Below, piece after piece: positions 8,105 through 16,596 of a DNA stretch of 49,062 nt (within the stretch, counting starts at the first letter, position 1; every line of letters starts with the position of its first letter). The translations under genes and the position numbers were made by a program. The stretch comes from Bifidobacterium aerophilum. Its GTDB lineage: Bacteria; Actinomycetota; Actinomycetes; Actinomycetales; Bifidobacteriaceae. The notes beneath the pieces were generated by a model, which worked only from the letters and a program-made list of their open reading frames with translations, was not told the origin of the DNA and ran no database searches. The stretch is from contig NZ_WHZW01000022.1 in the NCBI RefSeq assembly GCF_010667685.1, positions 1-49,062 on the forward strand. The letters run 5' to 3'.

Positions 8105-8300
8105 CTTTTCGCAAACCCTGAGGCAGTTTTCCCATGTTGACGAGGCCGATTTGCAAACTCTGAGGCAGCCGTTGTCCCGGAATCCATCGCGGCATGGGGG
8201 AAAACGGCGGATTCATGCCGCAGGCAGCTGGATACTAGCCTCAAGGTTTGCAGAAAGACCTTCTCGCCCGTCAAAAACCGCCTCAAGGTTTGCGGAAAGC
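8105..8300. repeat. Four-arm inverted repeat, GCAAACYYTGAGGC family (copy 1)
   Basis: Fills most of the 350-base convergent gap between ddl and mscS. Two direct units (8105-8126 and 8148-8168) are followed by two inverted units (8238-8257 and 8280-8300). All carry GCAAACYYTGAGGC, usually preceded by CTTTYN. At the centre GCGGCATG (8189-8196) faces CATGCCGC (8214-8221), so the whole block can fold as a nested cruciform. The same two-plus-two architecture with the same motif is at 21229-21424. No T-tract and no coding frame. Confidence 0.8.
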
Positions 8301-8354
8301 TAGACAGGCCAGTGCTGCGGCCGCCTGAATGGCCAATGGACCGTGGATTAGCGG

Positions 8355-9161
8355 TTACGCGCCGACGGCGGCACGCTGCTCCAGGGCATCGACGCCCGAC
8401 AGCGCACGGGCCGCCGCATCGCGTGCCGTCGACAGCAGCAGGTCGGGCTTCGCGAACACCAGCACCTGCCCTTCGATGCCGTAGGGCGAGAATCCCGTGA
8501 ACTTCACGATCGGCACGGTTCCCTCCGCCGCTACGTCGATCGTGCCGTGCTTCACGGCCTCGACGATACGCCGCTCGACGTCCTTGACGTCGCTGCCGGC
8601 CTTCGCCGTGAACGGCACCGTCACCAATCCTTCATTCGCCGGCGTGAGCTTTTCCAACGATGCCGTGTTGAGCACCGAATTCGGGATCACCATTTCATTG
8701 CCGTTGCGCTCGCGCACCACGGTCTGTCGCCAGGTGATGTCCTTCACCACGCCGGTCGTGCCGGCTACCGTCACCAGGTCGCCTGGCTGGATCACGCGCC
8801 CGAACATCAGCCCGAATCCCGAGATCACGTTTGCGACCGTGTCCTTCAGGCCCAGCGACACCGCGATGCCGCCGACGCCGAGCGCCGTCATCAGCGTGGT
8901 CGGGTCGATGCCGAACACCGGCTTGAGCACAATCGTCGCGGCGACCACCCAGATCAGCACGCGCACGATGTTGACGAAGATCGACGCGCTCGGCATGTCC
9001 GTGTGATCCAGCACGCGGCGCAGCACCTTGCTGACCACCTTCACGACCGCCCATGCGGCGACGAGCACCACGATGAGGAACACGATCTTGCCGGCGTTCG
9101 CGGTCAGCCACTTGATCATCAGGTTCATCATGTCCAGTCCAGCATCCGCCGTATCGCTCAT
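8355..9161 (-). CDS. Small-conductance mechanosensitive channel (MscS family)
   Basis: A 268-residue membrane protein that would open under membrane tension and release solutes during hypo-osmotic shock. Two N-terminal transmembrane helices (about residues 17-45 and 60-85) precede the pore helix GVGGIAVSLGLKDTVANV and the beta domain with GDLVTVAGTTGVVKDI, followed by IPNSVL. The size matches the minimal three-helix class. Of the ATGATG pair the second (9161) is preferred because AGAGG is almost adjacent to the first (9164). It is divergent from the DUF2974 gene. Confidence 0.9.
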   Translation of the reverse strand: MSDTADAGLDMMNLMIKWLTANAGKIVFLIVVLVAAWAVVKVVSKVLRRVLDHTDMPSASIFVNIVRVLIWVVAATIVLKPVFGIDPTTLMTALGVGGIAVSLGLKDTVANVISGFGLMFGRVIQPGDLVTVAGTTGVVKDITWRQTVVRERNGNEMVIPNSVLNTASLEKLTPANEGLVTVPFTAKAGSDVKDVERRIVEAVKHGTIDVAAEGTVPIVKFTGFSPYGIEGQVLVFAKPDLLLSTARDAAARALSGVDALEQRAAVGA

Positions 9162-9243
9162 CATGCCTCTTTCGTGTCGTCCGGTGATATCCGCCTATAT
9201 CCTACCGGGGTGATGCGGCGGAACCTGTGACTACCATGAAAGC

Positions 9244-10401
9244 ATGGGCAATATTCTCGATGGCGCGCGTTCGAATTTCCGCACGTTCGACGAACTGCCG
9301 TTCAACGCGGTCGATTCGCTGACGCTCAGCGAGCTCGCATACATCCATATGCCGGAATCGGTGCCGCGTCATGAGACCACCACGACCGTGCGCTGCGTGC
9401 CGATGACCGCCACGTTGCGTGCGGAAGACTATCCGTCCATGGTCACGACCGGCTCGCAGTCGGTGAACGAATACCGGCTGAACCTGCTGCGGGCCGTCTG
9501 CGAATCGCCGCGATACCGCGGCATGCGCGTGGGGGAGTACGCCGAACGGCTTGACTCGGACGACCAGACGCAGTTCGCGGCCATGACCTTCGATCTGAGC
9601 GACTGCGTCGGCATGCGGGCGGACGCGGGCGGCACGCTGTACGTGGCGTTCCGTGGCACGGACAACACGCTCGTCGGATGGAAGGAGGATTTCAACATGG
9701 CCGTGCGGTGCCCGGTGCCGGCGCAACGTTCGGCGGCGGCGTACCTGCGGTCGGTGGCCGACCGTTCGACGGGAGCGCTGGGCTCCTCGCCGGCGACGAT
9801 CATGGTCGGCGGTCATTCCAAAGGCGGGAACATGGCCATATACGCGGCCATGTTGTTGGGGGCGTCCCAACCCCGTGTCACGCGTATTTTCAGTCATGAC
9901 GGCCCTGGTTTCGATGCGGCCGTCACGCGGTCTGACGCATATCGTGCGGTGTGCGGGCGCATCGACAAAACCGTTCCCGAATCGTCGGTCATCGGCATGC
10001 TGCTGGACGACGGCGACGTTGCGCATACCGTCGTCAAGGCCGACGCGATCGGCATCCTGCAGCATATGGGCGGCAGCTGGCAGGTCGCGGACGGTGAATT
10101 CGTCACCGCGCCCGAGCTGACCGTCGGAGCGCAGTTCGCGGACAGGACGATCGGCGCGTGGCTGGACGGGGTCGACCAGCGGCAACGGGAGATCACGGTC
10201 GATCAGACGTATGATGTCATCGCCGCGGCCGGATACGACAATTTCGCCGATCTCGCCGCGAACTGGACCGCGGCGCTGCCGAAGATCCTCGTCGCGGCGA
10301 GCGGCACTGACCGCAAGACGCGTGAGCTCATCTCGTCGGTGCTCAAGGGGTTGCCGTCCAGCGCCGTGCGCACGCTGGTGCGGCGTGACGAAACCGTGTG
10401 A
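9244..10401 (+). CDS. DUF2974 (Mbeg1-like) alpha/beta-hydrolase-like protein A
   Basis: A 385-residue protein with the DUF2974 N-terminus (MGNILDGARSNFRTF, LPFNAVDSLTLSELAYI) and an alpha/beta-hydrolase core. The nucleophile elbow is GGHSKGGNMA with Ser192, and a likely acid/base region lies around SHDGPGFD. No signal peptide or membrane segment is evident. The natural substrate is unknown. A paralogue with the same opening lies 0.9 kb away on the other strand, and a TetR regulator lies between them. The gene ends 17 bases before the convergent TetR stop. Confidence 0.8.
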   Translation: MGNILDGARSNFRTFDELPFNAVDSLTLSELAYIHMPESVPRHETTTTVRCVPMTATLRAEDYPSMVTTGSQSVNEYRLNLLRAVCESPRYRGMRVGEYAERLDSDDQTQFAAMTFDLSDCVGMRADAGGTLYVAFRGTDNTLVGWKEDFNMAVRCPVPAQRSAAAYLRSVADRSTGALGSSPATIMVGGHSKGGNMAIYAAMLLGASQPRVTRIFSHDGPGFDAAVTRSDAYRAVCGRIDKTVPESSVIGMLLDDGDVAHTVVKADAIGILQHMGGSWQVADGEFVTAPELTVGAQFADRTIGAWLDGVDQRQREITVDQTYDVIAAAGYDNFADLAANWTAALPKILVAASGTDRKTRELISSVLKGLPSSAVRTLVRRDETV

Positions 10402-10418
10402 CGGTCGGCTGCTGCCGG

Positions 10419-11069
10419 TCAGGCGGCTGCGCCGGCGGTCGCGCCCGGCAGGTTGTTGCGGAAGATGCGATGCCAGTAGCCGAGCAAATCCTTGCGCGAC
10501 AGTGACAGGCACATGCTCATCGCCAGCACGGCCATGTCCTCGTTGAGCAGGTCGTCGAGTTCCACGGTGCCGCGCAGGTCGGGCCAGCGTCTGAGCACGG
10601 CGAGCATGCCGCCGACCGTGAAGTCCAGCATGAGATCGGTTTTCAGGTCGGGACGTTCCGGCAGCTGCAGGCTGTGGATGATGGTGAGGCGGCCGAAGTC
10701 GCGCAGCGAATCCACCAGTTCGGGGGAGCTGTGGGGGCCCGCGATGAGCGCGAGCCGGTCGAGGCGCTCGCGGTGTTCGGGCGACTGCAGCAGGTTGGTG
10801 ATGTTCTCGCGCCAGGTGGCGTCCGGATCGGAGTCGGGCGTGGGCAGGGCCGTCTTGGCTTCCTGAACGACGTGCATGATGGCGGAATCGGCGAGTTCGG
10901 ACAGGCCGCTGAAATGGTAGTAGAACGAGTTGCGGTTGACGTTGGCCTCGTGCACGATGTCGGTGACGGTGATCTTGTGGTATTCGCGCTCCGCGAGCAG
11001 GTCCCAGAACGCGTTCTCCATGCGTTCCTTGGCGGGCAGGATCTCGGAATCCCTACGTGGGCGTGGCAT
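10419..11069 (-). CDS. TetR-family regulator between two DUF2974 genes
   Basis: A 216-residue protein. The N-terminal helix-turn-helix (residues ~15-65) has MENAFWDLLAEREYHKITVT and VNRNSFYYHFSGLSEL, typical of the TetR subgroup with an FYYHF recognition helix. The helical C-terminus resembles no ligand domain I can name. It begins 46 bases downstream of a set of three 13-bp dyads and probably represses itself through them. Whether it also controls the neighbouring DUF2974 genes is unclear, because I see no copy of the dyad in front of either. Confidence 0.88.
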   Translation of the reverse strand: MPRPRRDSEILPAKERMENAFWDLLAEREYHKITVTDIVHEANVNRNSFYYHFSGLSELADSAIMHVVQEAKTALPTPDSDPDATWRENITNLLQSPEHRERLDRLALIAGPHSSPELVDSLRDFGRLTIIHSLQLPERPDLKTDLMLDFTVGGMLAVLRRWPDLRGTVELDDLLNEDMAVLAMSMCLSLSRKDLLGYWHRIFRNNLPGATAGAAA

Positions 11070-11114
11070 GGCGGCTCCGTCAGGCGTTGCGGCGAATTAT
11101 TGGTCGGGGTGTCC

Positions 11115-11177
11115 AGACAATCTGTCTAGACACCGTGTCTAAGCCGTCATGATACACCGTTATTGGACAACGTGTCT
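11115..11177. promoter_or_regulatory. Three RGACA-N3-TGTCT operators
   Basis: AGACAATCTGTCT (11115-11127) and AGACACCGTGTCT (11128-11140) abut. GGACAACGTGTCT (11165-11177) follows with its centre 37 bp from the middle site. They lie upstream of the TetR start at 11069. The remaining stretch to the DUF2974 stop at 11273 holds nothing else I recognise. Confidence 0.75.
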
Positions 11178-11272
11178 ATGGAGGATGGCCGGCTGGCGCC
11201 TGAGACCTGCGCCGTATCGTCGGCGCGTCGTGATGGGCGCGGGTGCCCGCCGGCCCGATGGCCGTCGCGTCC

Positions 11273-12478
11273 TTATCGCCGCGACACCTTGGTATTGCGG
11301 GCCAGCGCCGCCTGCAACAGGATCATCATCGCCTGCGTGATGTTGCGCCGGTCCTCGGGGCTCAGCCCCACGAACGTGCCGAGCATCTCCGGGATCGCCT
11401 TCGCGCCGGCCGCCATCACATCGCCGATGTTGTTCGCCCCGCTCGCCTCCAGCACCGCGAACAACGCGTCCACCGCATGCTCGCGCTGCTCCTGGCTCAA
11501 TCCCGCCATCCATTTGTTCAGCGACTCGTTGAACAGCTTCGAACTATGCGCCAGATCCTCCACCTGCACGAACTCGCCGCCGCACATCTGCCAGGAGAAC
11601 GCGAAATGCTGCATCACGCCCTCCACGTCGGACTTGACCACCGTGCAGCGCTCCGGTGTCTCCAGAATCATGCCAATGATCGACGAATCCGGCACGATCT
11701 TGACGATCCGGTCCTTCACCGTGCCGTACTCGTACCCATGCACCACGTCCGGCGGGAAACCGGGCCCGTCCAGCGAATAGATGCGCATGACGCGCTCGCG
11801 CACCTCGTCGGGTGCGTTCATCGCCGCGTACACGGCCAGGTTGCCGCCCTTCGAATGTCCGGTCAGGATGATCGGCCCGTCCCACAGCCCGGCGACCTGC
11901 GTGAGATATTTCGCCGCCGACACCTGCGCCGGCACCGGATACTGGAAGGACATGTTGAAATCCTCCTTCCAGCCTACCAGCGAATCGTCGGTGCCGCGAT
12001 ACGAGACGATCAGCGTGCCGTCCGGCAGTCGGAACGTCAGCGCGGCGAACTGCGTCTGCCTGTCCGCGCTGAACTCGGCGGCGTACGCGCCCATGACGAT
12101 GCCGGAAAACCGCGGATTGGCGGCGCATGCTCGGTAGAAGTCGTGCGTCAGCTGCGGGTTGACCAGTGCGACGGCGTTGACGTCGTGATCGCTGACGATC
12201 TGACCCTGATGCAGTTCGCGGTCGGCCTGCTCGACGGTCATGCCGTCGAATGGCGGATGACTCAGATGATGCAGCGACGTGACCGGATGACGGAAGGAGA
12301 ACGAGTGCAGCCGGCTGCGCAGCGTGCCGTAGCGGTGCAGTTCGTCATCGAGACGCGGCATGTCGTTCGGCACGTCGTCGTAGATGAGGATCGCCAGCGC
12401 CAGCGCGTCGGCCGCGCCGAACGGCAGCGTCGCAAACCCGCGCGTCTCGGTGCGCGCGTAATCGGTGATGTTGCCCAT
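11273..12478 (-). CDS. DUF2974 (Mbeg1-like) alpha/beta-hydrolase-like protein B
   Basis: A 401-residue paralogue of the gene at 9244. It shares the MGNI-DYAR opening, the LPFGAADALALAILIYDD segment, the VSYRGTDDSLVGWKEDFNMS strand region and the elbow GHSKGGNLA (Ser209). It also has YSLDGPGFP and a C-terminal helical region. AGGAGGT lies six bases before the ATG at 12478, which decides the start. The catalytic Ser and surrounding motifs are kept in both copies, so both are probably active hydrolases; the substrate is unknown. Confidence 0.8.
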   Translation of the reverse strand: MGNITDYARTETRGFATLPFGAADALALAILIYDDVPNDMPRLDDELHRYGTLRSRLHSFSFRHPVTSLHHLSHPPFDGMTVEQADRELHQGQIVSDHDVNAVALVNPQLTHDFYRACAANPRFSGIVMGAYAAEFSADRQTQFAALTFRLPDGTLIVSYRGTDDSLVGWKEDFNMSFQYPVPAQVSAAKYLTQVAGLWDGPIILTGHSKGGNLAVYAAMNAPDEVRERVMRIYSLDGPGFPPDVVHGYEYGTVKDRIVKIVPDSSIIGMILETPERCTVVKSDVEGVMQHFAFSWQMCGGEFVQVEDLAHSSKLFNESLNKWMAGLSQEQREHAVDALFAVLEASGANNIGDVMAAGAKAIPEMLGTFVGLSPEDRRNITQAMMILLQAALARNTKVSRR

Positions 12479-12724
12479 CGCGCACCTCCTTCGCCGTGCG
12501 TCCCCGAACGTGTTGCGCGGAACCTCCATGTCGGCCGGCCGCGCCCTGCGCCGGCCTCGCGTGTACCGCTACGTATGATCTTAGTGAATTGTCGTCACGC
12601 CGCCGGCGAAACTCCCCGCATCGCGCGAAATTGGCGTGTTGCCACGACTCTGACCGTCATTGTGCCCGGCGGGTGGTAGAAACGAACCAACACACCGGCG
12701 ACGAATGCCAACAGGGAGGTTGCG

Positions 12725-13915
12725 ATGATCAACGAAACATACAAGGCGATGCTTGGCGGCAAATCCGTGATCCGTACCTTGAGCGAGTATGCGACCGCGC
12801 GCGGGGCCGAAATCGGCTACGACAACGTGTTCGACTACAGCCTCGGCAATCCGAGCGTGCCGTGCCCGCCCGACTTCACCAAGACCGTCATCGACATGTA
12901 CGAGACCGCCGAGCCGGTCAAGCTGCACGGCTACAGCCCGTCGCTCGGCCTGCCGTCCGTGCGCGAGACGATCGCCGACAGCCTCAACCGCCGTTTCGGC
13001 ATGGACTACACCGGCGACTACGTCTTCCCGACCACCGGTGCGGCCGGAGCGCTTTCGCATGCCCTGCGCGTCGTGACCAAGCCGGGCGACGAGGTGATCA
13101 CGTTCGCGCCGTACTTCCCCGAATACCAGCCGTACGTCAGCGGCACGGGCGCGTATCTGACCGTCGTGCCGGCCGATACCGAGAACTTCCAGATCAACTT
13201 CGACGCGTTCGAGGCCGCGCTCGGGCCGCAGACCGCGGCGGTGCTCATCAACACGCCGAACAACCCGTCCGGCGCGGTGTACTCGGCGGCCACGCTCGAA
13301 CGTCTCGCCTCGATCCTGCGCGCCCGCCAGGAGGAGTACGGCCATGACATCTTCCTCATCAGCGACGAGCCGTACCGCGAGATCGTCTTTGACGGCGGAG
13401 AACAGCCGTACCCGGCGAAGTTCTACGATAACACGCTTACCTGCTATTCGTGGTCGAAGTCGCTGAGCCTGCCGGGCGAGCGCATCGGCTATGTGGCCGT
13501 CAACCCGCGCGCCACCGACGCGAAGCTCATCGTGCCGATGTGCGGCCAGATCTCGCGCGGCACGGGCCACAACTGCCCGAGCTCGACCATGCAGCTGGCC
13601 GTGGCGAAGGTGATCGACGAGACGAGCGATCTGAGCGTGTACGAGACGAACATGAACCTGCTGTACGACGCGCTCACTTCGATCGGTTTCGACGTGGTGC
13701 GCCCCGGCGGCACGTTCTACATCTTCCCGAAGGCGCTTGAGGACGACGCGACCGCGTTCTGCATGAAGGCCAAGGACTACGACCTGATCCTCGTGCCGTC
13801 GGAGAGCTTCGGCGTGCCCGGATACTTCCGCATGGCGTACTGCATCGACACGGAAAAGGTGAAGCGGTCCATCCCGGTGCTCGAGAAGTTCGCGCACGAA
13901 GTGTACGGCCTGTGA
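12725..13915 (+). CDS. Class I/II PLP-dependent aminotransferase
   Basis: A 396-residue fold-type I aminotransferase, aspartate-aminotransferase-like. Landmarks are DYSLGNPSVP near the N-terminus, HGYSPSLGLPSVRE, the substrate-binding NNPSG, ISDEPYREIVF, and SWSKSLSLPGERIGY with Lys245 as the probable PLP Schiff-base lysine. The exact amino donor cannot be fixed from sequence. AGGGAGG precedes the ATG. It is divergent from the DUF2974 gene and is followed by the tRNA cluster. Confidence 0.88.
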   Translation: MINETYKAMLGGKSVIRTLSEYATARGAEIGYDNVFDYSLGNPSVPCPPDFTKTVIDMYETAEPVKLHGYSPSLGLPSVRETIADSLNRRFGMDYTGDYVFPTTGAAGALSHALRVVTKPGDEVITFAPYFPEYQPYVSGTGAYLTVVPADTENFQINFDAFEAALGPQTAAVLINTPNNPSGAVYSAATLERLASILRARQEEYGHDIFLISDEPYREIVFDGGEQPYPAKFYDNTLTCYSWSKSLSLPGERIGYVAVNPRATDAKLIVPMCGQISRGTGHNCPSSTMQLAVAKVIDETSDLSVYETNMNLLYDALTSIGFDVVRPGGTFYIFPKALEDDATAFCMKAKDYDLILVPSESFGVPGYFRMAYCIDTEKVKRSIPVLEKFAHEVYGL

Positions 13916-13965
13916 TGCTTTGCGGCCGGCGATAATGCGCGAAATACCGGGCGACACGCCGAGAT

Positions 13966-13994
13966 TTGCATGTGCGGGTGTTCTCGTGTAGATT
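13966..13994 (+). promoter_or_regulatory. Promoter of the tRNA cluster
   Basis: TTGCAT (13966-13971) and TAGATT (13989-13994) are separated by 17 bases and lie about 30 bases before the first tRNA. Confidence 0.7.
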
Positions 13995-14023
13995 ATCCAT
14001 CTGTTGCCTCACGGCGACAGATT

Positions 14024-14096
14024 GCGGACATAGCTTAGTTGGTAAAGCGCAACCTTGCCAAGGTTGAGACCGCGGGTTCGAGTCCCGTTGTCCGCT
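14024..14096 (+). tRNA. tRNA-Gly(GCC)
   Basis: A 73-nt cloverleaf: acceptor GCGGACA pairs with TGTCCGC, T-arm GGTTCGAGTCC, anticodon GCC at 14057-14059. The CCA end is not encoded. Confidence 0.95.
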
Positions 14097-14148
14097 CGCT
14101 TTTTTCTCGGATGCCGAGTTCGCTTGGCTTCCGGGGAGACGCAGGCCC

Positions 14149-14220
14149 GGGCGGTTGGCGCAGAGGTAGCGCACTTCCCTGACACGGAAGGGGTCACAAG
14201 TTCGAATCTTGTATCGCCCA
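14149..14220 (+). tRNA. tRNA-Val(GAC)
   Basis: A 72-nt cloverleaf with acceptor GGGCGGT/ATCGCCC, anticodon GAC at 14181-14183 in a TTCC/GGAA stem, and T-loop GTTCGAATC. Confidence 0.95.
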
Positions 14221-14282
14221 CGATTGATTGGCGGGAAACCGGCGATCGATTGGATCGGACGCGAGTCTGGTCGGATGCGACT

Positions 14283-14355
14283 GGGTGATTGGCGCAGCGG
14301 CTAGCGCACTTCCTTCACACGGAAGGGGTCGTAGGTTCGATTCCTACATCACCCA
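14283..14355 (+). tRNA. tRNA-Val(CAC)
   Basis: A 73-nt cloverleaf with acceptor GGGTGAT/ATCACCC, anticodon CAC at 14316-14318, and T-loop GTTCGATTC. Its anticodon arm closely resembles that of the preceding Val-GAC gene, suggesting duplication. Confidence 0.95.
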
Positions 14356-14385
14356 CGATCTCGTGGCTTGCCGCGGGTGAATTTC

Positions 14386-14458
14386 GGGGCTATGGCGCAG
14401 CTGGTAGCGCATCTCCATGGCATGGAGAGGGTCAGGGGTTCGAATCCCCTTAGCTCCA
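14386..14458 (+). tRNA. tRNA-Ala(GGC)
   Basis: A 73-nt cloverleaf with acceptor GGGGCTA/TAGCTCC (one G-U), anticodon GGC at 14419-14421, and T-loop GTTCGAATC. Confidence 0.95.
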
Positions 14459-14463
14459 CAGAC

Positions 14464-14492
14464 AAAGGGCTTGCCTTCGGGCAAGCCCTTTT
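14464..14492 (+). terminator. Intrinsic terminator of the tRNA cluster
   Basis: An 11-bp stem (14465-14475 with 14480-14490) closes on the stable TTCG tetraloop and ends in T residues. A second GC-rich dyad, GTGCGGCCGG facing CCGGCCGCAC (about 14511-14550), lies just before the convergent acyl-CoA synthetase stop and may serve that gene. Confidence 0.9.
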
Positions 14493-14579
14493 GCGTATGC
14501 CGCGGCCGCCGTGCGGCCGGCGTCATCGACGATGACGGCACCGGCCGCACGTGAGCGCGATGCTTTCGGCTTCCGACCG

Positions 14580-16424
14580 CTACTTGCGCGGCGCGTAGAT
14601 CACCGTGTCGATCAGCTCGCGGTAATGCTTGACGATCTGCGCGCGACGCGTCTTCAGGCTCGCGGTGAGCATGCCGTTGTCCTGTGTGAACTCGTCGGGC
14701 AGGATCTCGAACTTGCGGATCGACTCGGCACGCGACACGCTGTCGTTCGCCTGATTCACCGCGCGCTCCACTTCGGCGTGCACGATCGGGTTGGCGGCCA
14801 GCGCCGCCAGATCGGGTTCGGGCTGCGCGCCCTGCGATTCCAGCCACGCGTTCGCGTCCGCAAGGTCGAGCGTCACCAGCGCGGCCACGAACGGCTTGCG
14901 GTCGCCGATCACCAGGCACTGGTTGACCACCGGCGACGTCATCACCGCGGCCTCCAGCAGACCCGGGGAGACGTTCTTGCCGCCGGCCGTGATGATCAGG
15001 TCCTTCTTGCGGCCGGTGATCGAAATGAACCCATCCTCGGAAATGTCGCCCAGATCGCCGGTATGCAGCCAGCCGTCCACGATCTGCTCGGCCGTGACCT
15101 CCGGGTGGTTGTGATAGCCACGGCACACCAGATGGCCGCGCACGCACAGTTCGCCGTCGTCCGCGATGCCGGCCGTCACGCCGCTCATCGGCATGCCGAT
15201 CGTGCCGATCCGGTTGTTCTCCGGCAGGCTCACGCACACCGGGCCGCAGGTTTCGGTCATGCCGTAGCCTTCGAGCAGCGGCATGCCGATGCCGTTGAAG
15301 AAGTGCGACAGGTCGGCGTCCATCGGCGCGCCGCCCGTGATCGCGAAATCGGCGTTCGGTCCGAAGATCGTGCGGATCTTGCGGTACACCACGCGCTCGT
15401 AGAACGCGTGCGCGATCCGCTTGTTCCACGCCAGCTTCTCGCCGGCCTGCTCGGCCTTCGACCATTCGCGCGCCACGTCGGCCGCGCGCAGGAACATCTT
15501 GCCCGCAAGACCGCTGCCCGCGCGCTGAGAGGCCGCGTTGTACACCTTCTCGAACACGCGCGGCACGGCCAGCAGCAGCGTAGGCCCGAACGATTCGAAA
15601 TCCTTGACGATCGTCTTCATGTTCGAGCTCAGGCCCAGCGTGAGCGTGCCGCAGAAGCTCAGCAGTTCCATGAACCGCGCGAACACATGGCTCAGCGGCA
15701 GGAACAGCAGCAGACGGCGGTCGGGCCAGGCGCAGGCGCGCGGCATGTACTGCATGGCCGACAGACACAGGAACGCGAGGTTGCGGTGCGTGAGCTCCAC
15801 GCCCTTCGGGGTGCCGGTCGAACCGGACGTGTACACGATCGTGGCCAGGTCGTCGCCGTGCGCGGAACGCTTGCGATCCCAGAACTCGCCGTCGGACACG
15901 GACTTGCCGTACTCGCGTAGCGTGTCGAGCGCGCCGGCCTCGATCATGAACACGTTGCGCAGCGTCGGCACGTCGGCGTGCACCGATTCGACCTTGTCGC
16001 GCTGGCCGTCATCCTCGGCGAACGCGATCGTCACCTCGGAATCGTTGAAGATCCACTTCACCTGATCGGCGGAATTCGTCTCGTACACGGGAACCGTGAG
16101 CGCGCCCACCGCCATGATCGCCATGTCGAGCGCCGTCCACTCCCAGCGGGTGTGCGAGACGATGGACACGGCGTCGCCCTGCTGCACGCCGAGCGCGATC
16201 AGACCCTTGCCGAGCGCGATCACCAGATCGCGGAACTGTGCGGCCGAGAACGACTTCCAGACATCCTTGCCGGACTCGTCCTTGGCCTTGTACTCGACGG
16301 TGGATCCGTCCGGATCGCGCTGGGCGCGCCGGTCGAGGAAATCGAACAGGTTGATGTCGTCGTCGATGGGCTCCTTGAGCGGATTGGTGAACTCTTTGAC
16401 GATGGTGGTGGAATTGACTGTCAT
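14580..16424 (-). CDS. AMP-forming long-chain acyl-CoA synthetase (FadD/FAA1 type)
   Basis: A 614-residue adenylate-forming enzyme that activates fatty acids to acyl-CoA via acyl-AMP. The P-loop YTSGSTGTPKGVELTHRN lies near residues 193-212. Further on are EGYGMTETCGPV, the hinge region DGWLHTGDLGDI and ITGRKKDLIITAGGKNVSP with the catalytic Lys expected in the C-terminal lobe. The long form (over 600 residues) fits FAA1/FadD15-type synthetases. Bifidobacteria lack beta-oxidation, so the likely role is to feed exogenous fatty acids into lipids. No Shine-Dalgarno precedes the ATG; CATGCT six bases upstream may be a -10 for a leaderless transcript. Confidence 0.9.
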   Translation of the reverse strand: MTVNSTTIVKEFTNPLKEPIDDDINLFDFLDRRAQRDPDGSTVEYKAKDESGKDVWKSFSAAQFRDLVIALGKGLIALGVQQGDAVSIVSHTRWEWTALDMAIMAVGALTVPVYETNSADQVKWIFNDSEVTIAFAEDDGQRDKVESVHADVPTLRNVFMIEAGALDTLREYGKSVSDGEFWDRKRSAHGDDLATIVYTSGSTGTPKGVELTHRNLAFLCLSAMQYMPRACAWPDRRLLLFLPLSHVFARFMELLSFCGTLTLGLSSNMKTIVKDFESFGPTLLLAVPRVFEKVYNAASQRAGSGLAGKMFLRAADVAREWSKAEQAGEKLAWNKRIAHAFYERVVYRKIRTIFGPNADFAITGGAPMDADLSHFFNGIGMPLLEGYGMTETCGPVCVSLPENNRIGTIGMPMSGVTAGIADDGELCVRGHLVCRGYHNHPEVTAEQIVDGWLHTGDLGDISEDGFISITGRKKDLIITAGGKNVSPGLLEAAVMTSPVVNQCLVIGDRKPFVAALVTLDLADANAWLESQGAQPEPDLAALAANPIVHAEVERAVNQANDSVSRAESIRKFEILPDEFTQDNGMLTASLKTRRAQIVKHYRELIDTVIYAPRK

Positions 16425-16596
16425 GACACCAGCATGGCACCGGTTCGGTACATCGTGCGGGCGGTGTTCGGATGCGATTGCGGGGGCTTGCGGAACGTTC
16501 GTGTGGGGAAGGGTGCGCGAGCGCGGCGAACGCTGGGCCGCGCCGCCGGAAATATGCGATTACGCTGGTGCGCGACGGACGAAGGAGGCCGATGCG

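Noticed and set aside
8105..8300. Possible CRISPR array from repeated ~20-mers (also at 21.2, 28.7 and 35.7 kb)
   Set aside because: Units alternate in orientation, spacing is irregular, copy number is two to seven, and no cas gene is present.
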